From Undaria pinnatifida (Eukaryota; Sar; Phaeophyceae; Laminariales; Alariaceae): a stretch of DNA of 64,000 bases. This document shows, piece by piece, positions 33,034-44,114 of this stretch; position 1 is the stretch's first letter, and the number at the start of each line of letters is the position of its first letter. Location: contig JABAKD010000014.1 in the NCBI GenBank assembly GCA_012845835.1, positions 9,587,701-9,651,700 of the forward strand. The letters run 5' to 3'. Both the position numbers and the translations under genes were made by a program. The notes under the pieces were generated by a model. It made no database searches. It had not been told where the DNA came from and worked only from the letters and a program-made list of their open reading frames with translations.

Positions 33034-33465
33034 TGTGGTATACGGTTGTTCGATATACTAGTCTGCAGATATTTGGGGGTTTCGAATATTATGGGGTTTC
33101 GCATTATTATGTGTCGAGGCATTATTTAGTATAATATGCCTCTCGAAGTGTGGAAGGCTGCCTCATGGAAGCAGTCGTGATGATATCAAGATACAACCCG
33201 GGGTTTGATGACAAGATGCTGTCCGTATATGTGAGAGTGGAGCGTGCCGACAAGGTACGGCTCACTCCTGCGTGGTTTATGTGTGCGGAGCCTTTGACGA
33301 CAGGTCCTGCGCTTCTTCTGTGTGGGTGTGTGTTCGAGAGCCTGCGGCAACCAGGTGCAGCTCCGTGTACCAGTATCATATATCTTGTGTTCTCCTCACC
33401 TACTTCATAGAGGCACGCCGCGTGGTTACATAGAACGAGTTATACAGCAATCGAATTCGAACATA
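33034..33465 (+). repeat. 3' LTR of the 28.7-33.5 kb element
   Basis: Direct repeat of 28671-~29090 (see that entry). It is followed by unrelated AT-rich sequence. Confidence 0.75.
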
Positions 33466-33599
33466 ATCATTGTGTACGGAAATAAAAACACTAACACTAA
33501 CGTAACAACAACAGTACTATTTTCTCCCATCTGATTCTACCTCGTAATATGTCTTTGATATGTTGAGTATCCGCACGTAGCATGCAGGTAGAATACTTT

Positions 33600-34570
33600 G
33601 CTCCCTTTTATCCCCCCCCCCCCTCTCTCCCTCCACGGCCTCCCTACCTAAAAACGTCATCCGCCAGAGGTATAAACACTACCGGACAGGTGTTGTCATC
33701 TCATTACCTTTCGAGCCGTTTACTATGCAGTAGCTCCAATTCATTTGTATACATGGTCTTCAGATTTCATTACACCTCCCCCCTCCCCTCCCCTTCCCCG
33801 CCGCCCCCACCATCGTCGTAAGCCTAACGCGTGCAAAGATCCCACCAGGTATTCATTTGCGCTTCCCAACGGTGCCCCCCTCCCCCCCCCCCCCCGCTCT
33901 TCAAACTCTCCGTGCCCTCCCCTCACCGGTTGTACGACGCTACACCTAATAAACCGGTGCATTTCACAGCGGCCAGATGTTGTCCCTTTAAGAACCTCAT
34001 TCAAGTACGGGTTTTATAGCTTCCGTGCAAACGTTGTAATATATTCTACTTAAACTGCTGTACATTTTGTTTCTGGTGAAATATTTAAAAAATGAAACAC
34101 TTCGATATATAGTCTATATTATAAAAATGAAAATACACTCTCCAGCTGTGAGATCGAATATTTTGTCGAAACTCATCTTTGCAAGCTGTGTGTGATACTC
34201 CGATCGCGCGTATTACGGGTTGTGTGTCCTCATTAAGGATATAGATCGGCGACTCCCCTTGCAATTACAGTGTAGCCATCAGGGTCAATAGGGTGATGTT
34301 AGGCAGTCTGTGCGCGGAAACTATAAAACCCGTTTCTGAGGGGGACAAAATCTGACAGCTGTGGAAGAAAATGCATCAGTTTATCAAGTGAATACTGTAA
34401 GTCGAATAACCGGTGAGGGGAGGGCGGAGTTTTTATGGACGTGGGGGCCTGATTTTGATCAAAAGGGGGGCGGGAGGGGGGGAGGGGGGGGAGGGGACGG
34501 GTGGGGCAGGTCAATTTGTGCGTGGAAACTATAAATATTTCTTGTGGGGGAGGGGGGGAGGACATATGTA
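33600..34570. repeat. C-rich module (+) facing an R1 copy (-)
   Basis: 33600-34020 carries C-rich tracts and the module CTCACCGGTTGTACGAC...TAAACCGGTGCATT...GGGTTTTATAGCTTCCG on the + strand. 34126-34400 is R1 on the minus strand, followed by a G-rich tract to 34570. The two are head to head. Frames here are poly-Pro/Gly products. Confidence 0.75.
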
Positions 34571-35044
34571 TCGTTCCAGGTCTGAGGTACCTGGGAGCAA
34601 CAATCAACAGGGAACGACACAACATCAACGACTGGTCGGTATAGACTAGACTAGAGCCATCTACTACCAGTTACATACTTAGACTACTGGTACCAGGCTA
34701 ACTATGTGGGTTCAGCCGCCGGCATTGAGCAACTTATCTTAAAAATTATACAACATGGAGCATCAGATTTACGGGTGAAATACACAACTACTTTTTTTTT
34801 TTTTTTTAATCCTCCGGCGGATGGGGAAAAATAAAGCTTTAGCTCACCACACTTCCACGTATTTTCATACGCGTCGTGTGTCGATTTAACTCAGTCGTGT
34901 GTCGATTTACCTCAGTTGATTAACTACTGTATGTATGTAGTACTATGTACTGGTAATATTTTTCTGCGGCTTCACCGATCATTTGAAATATGTGTTGTAT
35001 TAGATTAGGCCTCCTGCCCCTAGAGTCTCGCCCGCGATATATCT

Positions 35045-35066
35045 CCGCGCTGACCGCTCAGCGCGG
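35045..35066. other. Small GC hairpin
   Basis: CCGCGCTGA and TCAGCGCGG form a perfect 9-bp stem with a 4-nt loop. Confidence 0.6.
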
Positions 35067-35224
35067 CAGTAATCCTGGAAAAAGATAAAATAAAAAATAC
35101 AGTATAATAAATTAAACACGGCACATAGTCTAAGGTACTCAGCACGCAGGATGTCTAGAATGGCCTGACATAGTTTCTGCTTCCTCTTGTTCTTGCCTGT
35201 TGTGCAGAGGTTCTAGTCAATGAT

Positions 35225-35298
35225 TTGTTGGTTATATAGAACTACACACTGAGCTACGTGGTCACGTGACTAAGTGTGTAGTTCTATATAACCAACAA
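35225..35298. ncRNA. Perfect 26-bp stem hairpin (miRNA-precursor-like or tiny MITE)
   Basis: 35225-35250 (TTGTTGGTTATATAG...) is the exact reverse complement of 35273-35298 (...CTATATAACCAACAA). The 22-nt spacer contains GTCACGTGAC and pairs partly with itself, so the whole 74 nt could fold as one long hairpin. A perfect 26-bp match is not expected by chance. It could be a small-RNA precursor or the remnant of a foldback element; no second copy was seen in the window, and no TA duplication is obvious. Confidence 0.45.
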
Positions 35299-35625
35299 GA
35301 GATATGTTTGGGAGTCCGCCAATTGAGTCTCACCGACTTCGTAACAGGGATCTCCGGGGCTCTCTCTCTCCCTTCGCCACGCACTAATAACCCCTTACAG
35401 AAGTCAAACCCATAGACTACCCCTTGTCCCGTGGAGGTATGCCATGATCTTCATAACTGCTTTCCAGTACAGTGCCTGTCGGTGGGGTTGTGAGAATGGC
35501 GGGCCACGGCACACACCGCGTTCGAGATGTCTGGCCGCGCCATGGTCGACAGCCACATCAGACTGCCCACAGCCTCCCTGTACGGCCAGTCTACCTTCGG
35601 TTCGCCCTCCTCTCTTGGCCCTAGT

Positions 35626-36089
35626 TCAACGCATATAACGTGTGTTCTCTGGCTTTACGTATGTTCTCTGGCTTTGAGCTCGTAGGAAACAGGCCCAATG
35701 ATCGATGTTGCCTAGATTCTCCAAATAATTCACGGGTTCCAAATCATGGACCCACATCCGTACCATTGATGATGCCTCATTTTCTGGAAACCTGATTTTA
35801 CTGCACAGAATGACTTCATCATAAAACGCTTCATGTTTGCGCACGAAACCCGGCACAAACGCGCTCCCCCCCTGCGCCGGCGTCCCACGCCGGTGCATGC
35901 CACGGCAGCAACCGCCGGAGCGTTCATTGCATCGGGTCCGTAAATACGTCTGCCCAAACCAGCAATGTGGGCGAGGGGTGGTGAATCGCCCATGTGTCCA
36001 CCCGCCGATGTTTGTCGGCGGAACGCTGTGGAATTGAGGGTAGAATAGGCCGCACGCCAGTTTGCCGGTGATTTACGTGCTGTGACCAT
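35626..36089 (-). CDS. Unknown protein, two frames joined at a G7 run
   Basis: A real ATG at 36089 opens MVTARKSPANWRAAYSTLNS and continues Gly/Ala/Arg-rich to about 35875. There a C7/G7 run (35866-35872 on the + strand) separates it from a second frame reading SAFVPGFVRKHEAFYDEVIL, then KIRFPENEASSMVRMW and NYLENLGNIDHWACFLRAQS, ending in TGA at 35626. The second half is convincingly protein-like with no hydrophobic segment. A one-base indel in the homopolymer (real or a sequencing error) or a small intron would join them. I do not recognise the family. Confidence 0.38.
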
Positions 36090-36538
36090 TCATCCGCGCC
36101 CACCTACCGCGAATGCCAATACAAGACTAACTGGGTGCCAATACACAGCATCGTACGTTAGAAACGGGGGGCAATGAATTCCACGATCCTTGTGCTGCTA
36201 AGCAACTAAGCGAACGCCAAAGTGATGCTGTTTGTCCAGCCGATCTATCGAGAGCACCTGACGGTAGCACAGACACTAACAGCGCGACTCCTGGCCACTC
36301 ACACCTACCATTACCTAACAGCGAAAAAAAAAACATGCTGTAACAAATAGGGAAAGACCTGCGGCGAGTCACGCATGTGTCTGCGACACTACCAGTAGCT
36401 AATAAAACGGCGAAATTCGGATGCAAATATCAGTAGAAAAAGGCCACCACGAGACACCGGCACATACATGTCTGCGATAATAATGGAGCATCAAATTTGA
36501 GGGTGAAACACACTAGTAAGAAATACCTGGAGATATCA
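36090..36538. other. No resolved gene
   Basis: A minus-strand 99-codon frame (36127-36426) lacks ATG and homology. Confidence 0.3.
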
Positions 36539-36982
36539 ATGAAATGGAGTGTTTTACAGCCGTTCGATTGGCTAAAATGTACCTTTCGTTCATTCTCATT
36601 ATTAGCCATAACATTAGCTGCCACTATTCCCTACAGACTGAACAGTCCCAGCCACATGATATACGAAGAGGCATCCTGCGTCTCGCTGCACATTCTGTAC
36701 CAGGCACTTTACCACAACAGAGAGAGGGTCCTTGCACGATCTGTAGCCCACCCCACACCAACATATTTTCAATTCGGCGGTGATCGGGAGTATCCTGTGC
36801 TGCTGTGCGTTCTGCACTCCACGCCATCAGACGGTCTGGTCCTTCCAGGAAGCCCACTCTTCGCCAAACAGCAGAGGATCAATTTCATGTCCGGCAGGCC
36901 TTCTTCTGCTCTGGCGAGTACCGGTAGTCCGCCTATGCAGTCGCTCAGCTGCCCCGTCCGGCGTAACCACACTGACCACTGA
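36539..36982 (+). CDS. Hypothetical ORF upstream of the Cys-rich membrane exon (147 aa)
   Basis: ATG-initiated. Residues 18-35 are hydrophobic (FRSFSLLAITLAATIPYR), a possible signal anchor, then polar sequence (EEASCVSLHILYQALYHNRE) and a Pro/Ser-rich tail. The TGA at 36980 is also the upstream limit of the frame used by the next exon. It could be a 5' exon of that gene in another arrangement or an independent ORF. The second copy of the locus has no clear counterpart. Confidence 0.25.
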   Translation: MKWSVLQPFDWLKCTFRSFSLLAITLAATIPYRLNSPSHMIYEEASCVSLHILYQALYHNRERVLARSVAHPTPTYFQFGGDREYPVLLCVLHSTPSDGLVLPGSPLFAKQQRINFMSGRPSSALASTGSPPMQSLSCPVRRNHTDH

Positions 36983-37786
36983 ACCGTCGGTCAAGGTAAA
37001 AACCGTGGCGATGGCGGTGGAGCATCCGCAACAGACGCAACGCTAGCCTTATCCAAGCGGCCCGTGCTCAGCTCGTTTCGGAGTGGTCTCGCTCCAGCCC
37101 TCGCAATCCTCTTCATCATCGTAAATGTTGCAACTTTGGTGAGCGCGGTGTACTACTTCCGCACGTCTTGCACGAATGAGTACGGGGTGCTACCCAACGA
37201 ATCTGGAGATTTCATACCACCGTCACTAGCGAATTTGGCGAACCAGGCGGGTGTGACGATCATCTCGCGGAGTTTGGTTTATTATCAGGCCAACAACACC
37301 TTTACCCAGGAAGGACTGAATTTCTGGACCCCCTTTGAGAGGACGTGCGGTTGCTCCGAGTGCAACTTGGCGTCCTGTTCGGCTACGATACCTATCGTAG
37401 TGGAGTACGAGCAATGCAATCCTTGGACCGAGGTAAGCCGATGTAAACCGTGATTCCCGTGTATACAACGATTTCGTCCTGTACACACAGTCAGCGTTTG
37501 TTCACTCATTTCTCCCCTTATATTTTGATTGGGAAATATTCGAGAAATTTGGATAAAGTATTTATCAATACATAGACTAGACTATACGACCTGGTGTAGT
37601 GTACCCGGTACCAGATATATACAATTTTTCCAGCATCATAGACTATACCAAGAACGTGGCACCTGGCTTAGCATTGTCGACGGAAGTGTAAACACCGTTT
37701 GTTATTCAAATTACCAATCCAACGGTGTTTACTACTCCGTCCAAGGTGGTACCTGGAACCCTTGTTTAGCTTCAAACCCGCTCTAA
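36983..37786 (+). CDS. Single-pass membrane protein with Cys-rich ectodomain, copy 1 (two exons)
   Basis: Exon A (frame open 36983-37432) has no ATG, so an upstream exon is needed. It reads GGGASATDATLALS, then a transmembrane segment (LAPALAILFIIVNVATLVSA), then a luminal/extracellular part: YYFRTSCTNEYGVLPNE, the N-glycosylation site ANNTF, GLNFWTPF, CGCSECNLASC, and VVEYEQCNPWTE. It ends in phase 0 at GAG|GTAAGC. Exon B (37634-37786) follows ACAATTTTTCCAG and continues in phase 0: HHRLYQERGTWLSIVDG, VCYSNYQSNGVYYSVQGG, TWNPCLASNPL, stop; intron 201 bp. Eight or more Cys suggest disulfides. From YYFRTSC to the donor, 75 of 94 residues are identical to copy 2 at 57765-58199, counted by eye. 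Family unknown. Confidence 0.6.
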
Positions 37787-38554
37787 GGTCGACCGCATAC
37801 ATCGGTTGGTTTGTACTCTGCTTTGCATTGGTTGGTTAATTCCCAGCTTTGCAAGCTGCATTGCGTGACTCTGATTGCATGTCTGTCACGCGTGCCGTGC
37901 GTGCCTCGAGACGGACGCGGCAGCATCCTATAAATACTACTGTTTGTAGTATTAGTCTATAGAGCTTACAAGTTATGCGAGAAAAGCGTCCGACACACAC
38001 GATGTACGACGAGTTTATCCCCGCATTGATTGGTTGGTTGATTGAGGGTGTAATTGGGCTAGGGTTAGGGATAGGCGTTAGATGTAAATCAGTGCAGGAC
38101 ACCTACTAAGAAACAGGGCGACAAGAAAGTCAGGCTGAGATGGACAGGAAAATGAAAAATCAAATTAGTTGTTATTTTAAATATAATGTAGAACGCACCT
38201 TCGCTCTAATAAGAAACCCAATCTTGGCCAATGCATGTTTCTTATTATTGTCAGGCGTCCTGTACTGAAAGTCAAAATATACGTCAACTACTCTATCGAA
38301 TAATAAGCGGTACGCTATATACCCTCCTGGGTACGGCAGTGATCCCATGACAGAAGGCATCATTCACGCACTGTATACAGTAGTCCGCATTGATTCCTAG
38401 TACTACTGTAACATTTTTTTGTAGTTTGTTGGGCAAGGCATCCAATCGATTGGTTTCTTGTTGTAATGCGCAGGGTGCGTTTGATTGTACAGTACGATCC
38501 GTAGCATATATCTGATATGTCGAACATTGCCGAACGCGGTCTAAATCATTCGTC
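37787..38554. other. Spacer
   Basis: Contains one GGGCTAGGGTTAGGG string at about 38058, too short to call telomeric. No gene. Confidence 0.4.
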
Positions 38555-38746
38555 ATGACACATTATTCGTCATGTATCGGGACCGGAGCTACGGGTAGTG
38601 GCGGTACTCCCATTTTCCCCACAGGGTTTGAGCCAAACTCGCACGTGTTCCTCCGTACCTCACGAACATATGGACATTTAGGCGGAGTTTTCGGGGCAGA
38701 GGAGTTTACCATTCTATTGCGACTTCTTGTCGCCAAAATATTCTAG
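38555..38746 (+). CDS. Hypothetical small ORF (63 aa)
   Basis: ATG to TAG. Gly/Thr-rich N-terminus (CIGTGATGSGGTPIFPTG), hydrophobic C-terminus (FTILLRLLVAKIF). No support beyond composition. Confidence 0.2.
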   Translation: MTHYSSCIGTGATGSGGTPIFPTGFEPNSHVFLRTSRTYGHLGGVFGAEEFTILLRLLVAKIF

Positions 38747-38799
38747 CCCGAAATATTAGAATGAACGAAAGATTATGATCGCAAATGACCCAAAGGGGT

Positions 38800-38821
38800 G
38801 GGTCACTCGCGCGAGTGACCC
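38800..38821. other. Perfect 22-bp palindrome
   Basis: Centred on GGTCACTCGC/GCGAGTGACC. A one-mismatch copy lies at 49355-49374, and its half-site resembles the GACCCGCGAG unit of the 52-54-kb arrays. Confidence 0.7.
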
Positions 38822-39079
38822 CGAACCACCGCAGAAATCTAAGATAAAAATACATACTAATAACAACATAGTAACGACATAACCCCCCTAGCCTAGCCTC
38901 GGTCTCATATGTACCGTATACAACAGGCCCTGCAGGCCTGCTGCTGCCTGATTCCTATTTACAGTGGTCGAGCAGAACTCAACACAACACGCTCAATAGT
39001 CTAGCGATGTGGACGTGCCTTCTATATCGTTACAATTGCAACAACAGCAGATATCAATCTTTTTTTAGCTGTTGTATAG

Positions 39080-40262
39080 ACTATACATCCTACCCCCCCC
39101 CCCCCCCCCACCCCCAACGCCCCCCCCCCCCCCCCGACGTCTCCTCCTTCCCCACCACCCGCACGATCGCCTAGACCTAGCATCACTCGTAAAGCAAGCC
39201 CCTACATATATGCGACCTAAACCTGTTGAAAACCCTCCCCCCCACACACACACTTTTCCCTCTCTCCCTCTTCCTCAAACACCTAACAACGAAATGACTG
39301 ATTCTACGATAGCGTCCCCCGAAACCAGCGATTTTGTTTAACGAACGTTTCAGGGCTGCTCGACACAAGAAAGGATACCATTGAAAGGAAAGTATGCACA
39401 TATTTTATTCTGTGCAAAGAAAGGGCTATCGATCGATGGCACCGGGGTGTCGAGGGACACCGTGTTTCAGGAGATACGACCGGGAGCTGGTTTTGGAACC
39501 GGCGATTTCGTTAAAGAAACGTTGGGGGGGCTACCGTAGAACGACTCAAATCACCTCATTATCTTTCTAGAGTCATCCATGCCGCTGCTCCAATTCACCC
39601 CCCCCCCCCCAGCCCCTCCCAACGCCCCGTCCTTCCCCACCACCCGCACCATCGCCTAGACATAGCACCACGCGTATAGCAAACCCCTACATCCATGCGA
39701 CCTAAATTAAAGCTGTTGAAAACCCTTCTGCCCCAACCCCCCCCCCGCCCCCCACCCACCTCCTCGAGCACTCCGCCTTCTCCTTACTGGTTGTACGGCT
39801 CACAGGCTATGTATGATAAACTGGGGCATTCCTTCCAAAACCGTCAGATTTATCCCCGCATATGATTTATAGTGTCCACGCACAAATTGACTTGCCCCGC
39901 CCGCCCGCCCGCCCGCCCCTCCCCCCCGCTCCCTCTTGTTCAAACCCAGGCCCCCACGCCCTCAAAAACTCCGCCCTCCCTTCACCGGCTTACAGGATAC
40001 ACTTGATACATTGATGCATTTCCTTCTACAGCTGTCAAATTTTGTCCACCTCAAAAACGGATTTTACAGTTTCCGCGCACAGACTGACTAACATCACCCT
40101 GTTGACCCTGGTACAAGCTACACTGTAGTTTCAACGGGAGTCGCCGACCTATATCCTTAATGAGGACACACAACCCGTACTACGCGCGATTGGAGTATCA
40201 CACACAGCTTGCAAAGATGATTCTTGACAAAATCTTCGATCTCACAGCTGGAGTGTATTTTT
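39080..40262 (+). repeat. C-rich modules plus R1 core, + strand
   Basis: Order: C-runs, CACCCGCACGATCGCCTAGACCTAGCA module (39155 and again 39640), GATAAACTGGGGCATTCCTTCC module, CCCGCCCGCCCGCC tract, a second TTGATNNATTGATGCATTTCCTTC module, then the R1 core ending GCTGGAGTGTATTTT. The same order and strand occur at 59900-60925. Confidence 0.8.
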
Positions 40263-40453
40263 TTTTTTTTTTTCGTAGACTATACCTGGTATGTTGTAGC
40301 AGTAAGCGTGACAAGGCGTGGTTTGGCGCATATCTGGTACTTGATAAATAGTGGTACGCTCATGCTGTACTATCTGTTGTGTGTGCTTGACCCTTTGTGA
40401 TCTCCATAATTGATCCCACACCTTTTTTCCCAGTTCCTCGTACTGATGATGTT

Positions 40454-40545
40454 GTATGGTAGTATGGTAGTATGGTAGTATGGTAGTATGGTAGTATGGT
40501 AGTATGGTAGTATGGTAGTATGGTAGTATGGCAGTATGGTAGTAT
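40454..40545 (+). repeat. 8-bp minisatellite (GGTAGTAT)n
   Basis: About 11 units, one with a GGCAGTAT variant. Confidence 0.92.
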
Positions 40546-42110
40546 CAGTAGTGTATCCCCGTAAATAAACGTGCGGTTGCATTTCTAAAGGAGGACATAC
40601 GAAACAGTCTTGATTCTTGCGACGTTGAGACCATTTATTTAACAGTTACGTCGAAAGCTCCTAATGATTCCTTCGTTGGCGTCAGGACGGTGTGGGGGCT
40701 CCCACCAGAGTGGCGGTTGAATAGCGCCATTGCTCTTTTATAGTGCCGGTGAAACCGCTTGCCACGACTTGAATCCTCGTAAAGGAAGTCTGTTTAGTCC
40801 CCCCTTTCCAATGGTGCCGGTATCCTGAACAGGGCCGGTATGTTGGGCTGGCACATATAAAGGCACCATTGGCAGCCCCCCACTGACTGATGAAGTGAGC
40901 AGCCTGGTATTGATAAAATAGCTGGTCGTTGGGAATTCATCGCTCAGATACCAGGTATATGATATCGTTTCCAGTACAGTACCAGACATTGCATGTAGCA
41001 ATGACTTCCGAAGGACGTTTCCTGGAATATTCCTAGGGTGCGGATACGTGGAAAGATTGTACGTATACGGTCGAAACTTTGCGTTCTGCTCCCGTTTTCT
41101 TTGCGCTCGGCCGGGATATCATAGAGGATAGAGGGCTTGTCGTCGGTCGTGTAGTTCTCGGATAGTTTATTGTGTTAGAAAAAAAAAGGTTATAGTAGCT
41201 ATTGCTTCGTCTGGCCAGCAAGAAGAGCGACGGATGAGCCTCTCAGACCCAGCGACGACTTCGTAGGAACGCTACAGTATTAACAATCCTATGTACATAT
41301 GTGGGCTTGTCGGCGTCCTCGATTGAGCTATTATTAATAGGTGAATCTCGTCTCTGCTTACGTCAAGGCCATGGCTTCTAGTCTGACGTCTCACCGAGTC
41401 CAAGCTCGTGCTCGTAGGGATTTTTCTCACTTGCGTAAAGTTGACGAGCGGAAAGCGTGAGAGCGCGTGTTAGCAAAATTCGTTGGAAACAGATGAGCAT
41501 GAAAAAAAGCCCAAAAATGGAACGCTGAACGCTACGGGCGACAAAACGTAATACTTTGAAGTACAAGTACCGGCGAGGAGAAGGGATGACCGCTGTGGCC
41601 ACAGGTTGTTGTCCAGAACATTGCTGGGTGACGGTGAATAAAGCGTCTTACAGCTTGATGGTGAGGTGGGGAACAAATATAAAGATCATCTAAAACGAAA
41701 AAAAGCGCGAGCTCGTATATTCCTTTGGGCTGGGTTCACGTGCTGCGCGAGGGGGGAAACGGTAACACTTACTTAGTTCACTACATCATACAATATTACT
41801 TCCACATAGAATGTAGGTTCAGTGCTAAGGTTCAACAGCAGTGCATGACTTCGACGGCACGATAAGTTCATTGCATAAAATTAATTTTCCGTGTAAATAC
41901 CTTGCGATCGTAGCGTCGGCATATTTTAATATTTTCCGTTAAGTTCCCTAGCGCTTGCAGCGCTGGGACAGGCACACGTCGACATACAGCGTTTCCTACT
42001 CATCATGATATCTCGAACATGCAAAGCTATCCCGCTAATACTATGTCTTATTTCCGTGCTCGCTTGTCTTGGGGAAAATTAAAATTGTGTCCTTCTGAAC
42101 AGTAATTTAG
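40546..42110. other. No gene recognised
   Basis: Short unsupported frames only (40738-41001 minus, 41378-41676 minus). Confidence 0.35.
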
Positions 42111-42114
42111 TCTA

Positions 42115-42350
42115 TGACTACTGTATATATTAGTATGATATAATTACTACTGTATGTATTAATCAGTATGATTGTGTTACTATTTGTGTTATTATTGTCG
42201 TATTACTAATGAACGCACGCTACTACGGTAGAGGTGTTACTACTGTATGTATTAGTCTAATCGGTAACGTGTTATCATTTGTGTTATTATTGTATAACTA
42301 GTCTAATGAACGCACGCCACTACACGGTAGTCTAGAGGTGTACCTACCTC
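42115..42350 (+). repeat. AT-rich tandem duplication, about 120 bp x 2
   Basis: ACTACTGTATGTATTAG, GTGTTATTATTGT and CTAATGAACGCACGC(T/C)ACTAC appear twice in order. Confidence 0.7.
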
Positions 42351-42486
42351 ACGATGTCTTGAAGGATATTATGCCACCCACTTCATTCAGGACCCCCTTC
42401 TATAGTCTTATGCTCTATTATAGTCGATACCATACATACTTGTACCTTATCCAAATACAGGCTTTGACCTTATATTATTCTAGAAA

Positions 42487-42775
42487 TTAAAACACACTCC
42501 TCCAGCTGTGAGATCGAGTATTTTGTCGAAACTCATCTTCGCAAGCTGTGTGTGATACTCCGATCGCGCGTATTACGGGTTGTGTGTCCTCATTAAGGAT
42601 ATAGGTCGGCGACTCCCCTTCTTGCGACTACAGTGTAGCTATCAGGGTCAACAGGGTGATGTTAGGCAGTCTGTGCGCGGAAACTACAAAACCCGTTTCT
42701 GAGGGGGACAAAATCTGACAGCTGTGGAAGGAAATGCATCAGTTTATCAAGTGAATAATTTAAGTCGAATAACCG
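42487..42775 (-). repeat. R1 repeat, minus strand
   Basis: Nearly the same sequence as 34126-34400 over more than 250 bp, including CTATCAGGGTCAACAGGGTGATG and CTGAGGGGGACAAAATCTGACAG. Followed by GATAAT/GATAAAGATAA simple repeat at 42875-42910. Confidence 0.85.
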
Positions 42776-42910
42776 AATAGTCTATATATCATAAAATGGA
42801 CTCGCTAAACCAACCTTTGGCCCAGGTTTAGAACGAACGGTCGGTGTGCAAACCACAAACAATGGCAACCCAATGATAATGATAATGATAAAGATAACGA
42901 TAAAGATACT

Positions 42911-43454
42911 CGGCAGGTCCTCAGTTGTGGGGAGCTCCGTCAGTCTGAAACACTATGAAACACTCTGAAACAGCTACCAGTAAGCCGAAAAATGATACCT
43001 TACCGCAACACGCGTCCACAGCGGGGAACGAAGGGGCACACACCGCCGCCATCAATTGGCGGTCGTCGTAGGATCTTTTGGCACCGCAGCGTGGGGAACC
43101 TATTTGCGAGTTCCAGAGATGAACCAAAATCAAGGCACTCAGGCGGTGAAGCCCTTGGAACAGGATAGGGGAACGGACGGCGTATTACATTGCTCGATGC
43201 GTCATGTTCGATAACAAACCCGGGGTTCAGGATGAGGCTTGGAGGAGCACTTCGATCATACCCCTTCCGCGGCCAGAGTCGGACTCAGTAGTTTATTAAT
43301 AGTCTATTTTCAATAGTAGCTTATTGTTTTATTATCTGACAAACCAACACAGCAAGAAGCGAGTAGTACCGAGCGTACGCGCATAACAGGCAAACCTTGC
43401 ACGAAATAACACCTGGTGCGTGCACTTTATACTGCAATACCGATCATATAGACT
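42911..43454. other. No gene recognised
   Basis: Nothing beyond a short minus-strand frame (42921-43133). Confidence 0.35.
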
Positions 43455-43739
43455 ATGTCCAATCAATCAATGATGGACAACGCGTGCTCCTTCTTCGCAA
43501 TCTCTTCTCACGCCATCGCCGGCCATATGTCTCGCTCCAATATATTTTTCTTTTTTTTCTTGTGCCTGGTATTAATTATTGCCCTACAATTAGTCTATAT
43601 AACTACGGGTCGTTTCCTCTTCTTCATTGGTCGGCCGGAATTGGTGCAGATGAGAAGTGACCGGGGTAGGTCTCGTCGTGTACTCTGCGAGCCGTTTCCT
43701 CGTACCACTCGTACGAGAGTCTCTCTTCCAGACTCGTAG
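43455..43739 (+). CDS. Small membrane protein candidate (94 aa)
   Basis: ATG with A at -3 opens MSNQSMMDNACSFFAISSHA. A hydrophobic segment at about 30-57 (FFFFFLCLVLIIALQLVYITT...LFFIG) is followed by a basic tail (QMRSDRGRSRRV) that fits positive-inside. No homologue in the window and no clear intron. Part of the hydrophobicity comes from a T9 run. Confidence 0.3.
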   Translation: MSNQSMMDNACSFFAISSHAIAGHMSRSNIFFFFFLCLVLIIALQLVYITTGRFLFFIGRPELVQMRSDRGRSRRVLCEPFPRTTRTRVSLPDS

Positions 43740-43863
43740 CTCCAACGTACGTTGGAGTACGTCTCAAAGTAGATGCTACGCAATTATTATATTGTCCCGC
43801 TTGATACTCCGTATGGAATGTCCTTCTCTTATTAATAGACCTCTTCCAGAACAATTAGACTAG

Positions 43864-44114
43864 ACTACACCACTAATTTCTGGAAGATCCTAACCGTATG
43901 TTTCGTTTTGAATGAAACGGTTTACCGACCGACCCTCTCATACTACTTCTGCGTACTTTGTACTGCCGTGAGAAGCTCTGAAACAATAGCAACACACATA
44001 ATATAATTTAATACGAGTATGTATACCCATAGTGATCACCTCATCATAGTGTAGTAGTATTAGGGAAACACTGACCTAGGGACCGACTATTAATATTGCC
44101 ATGTTATGCAGGGG
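43864..44114. other. Spacer
   Basis: Nothing seen. Confidence 0.35.

Larger units (their letters stand above)
28671..33465 (+). mobile_element. LTR-retrotransposon-like element, non-autonomous
   Basis: Two direct repeats of about 430 bp (28671-~29090 and 33034-~33465) bracket a 3.9-kb interior. Both begin TGTGGTAT(A/G)CGG and end near GAATTC(A/G)AACA, giving TGT...ACA ends. The sequence before the 3' copy (AGAATGGGTGGGCTG) is purine-rich like a polypurine tract. The interior has a gag-like Ala/Glu-rich region (29140-30220) broken by stops, a small ORF (30442-30642), a unique ~1-kb stretch and a 50-bp repeat cluster, but no reverse transcriptase, RNase H or integrase motif in any frame. Target-site duplications could not be confirmed. 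A relative at 62320-64000 shares the LTR, gag-like region and the 31260-31750 region. Confidence 0.72.
34571..35625. other. No gene; two hairpins
   Basis: T16 run near 34793. Hairpins at 35045-35066 and 35225-35298 are listed separately. No coding support. Confidence 0.5.

Noticed and set aside
38050-38075. Telomere-like GGGTTAGGG
   Set aside because: Only one or two degenerate units, not an array.
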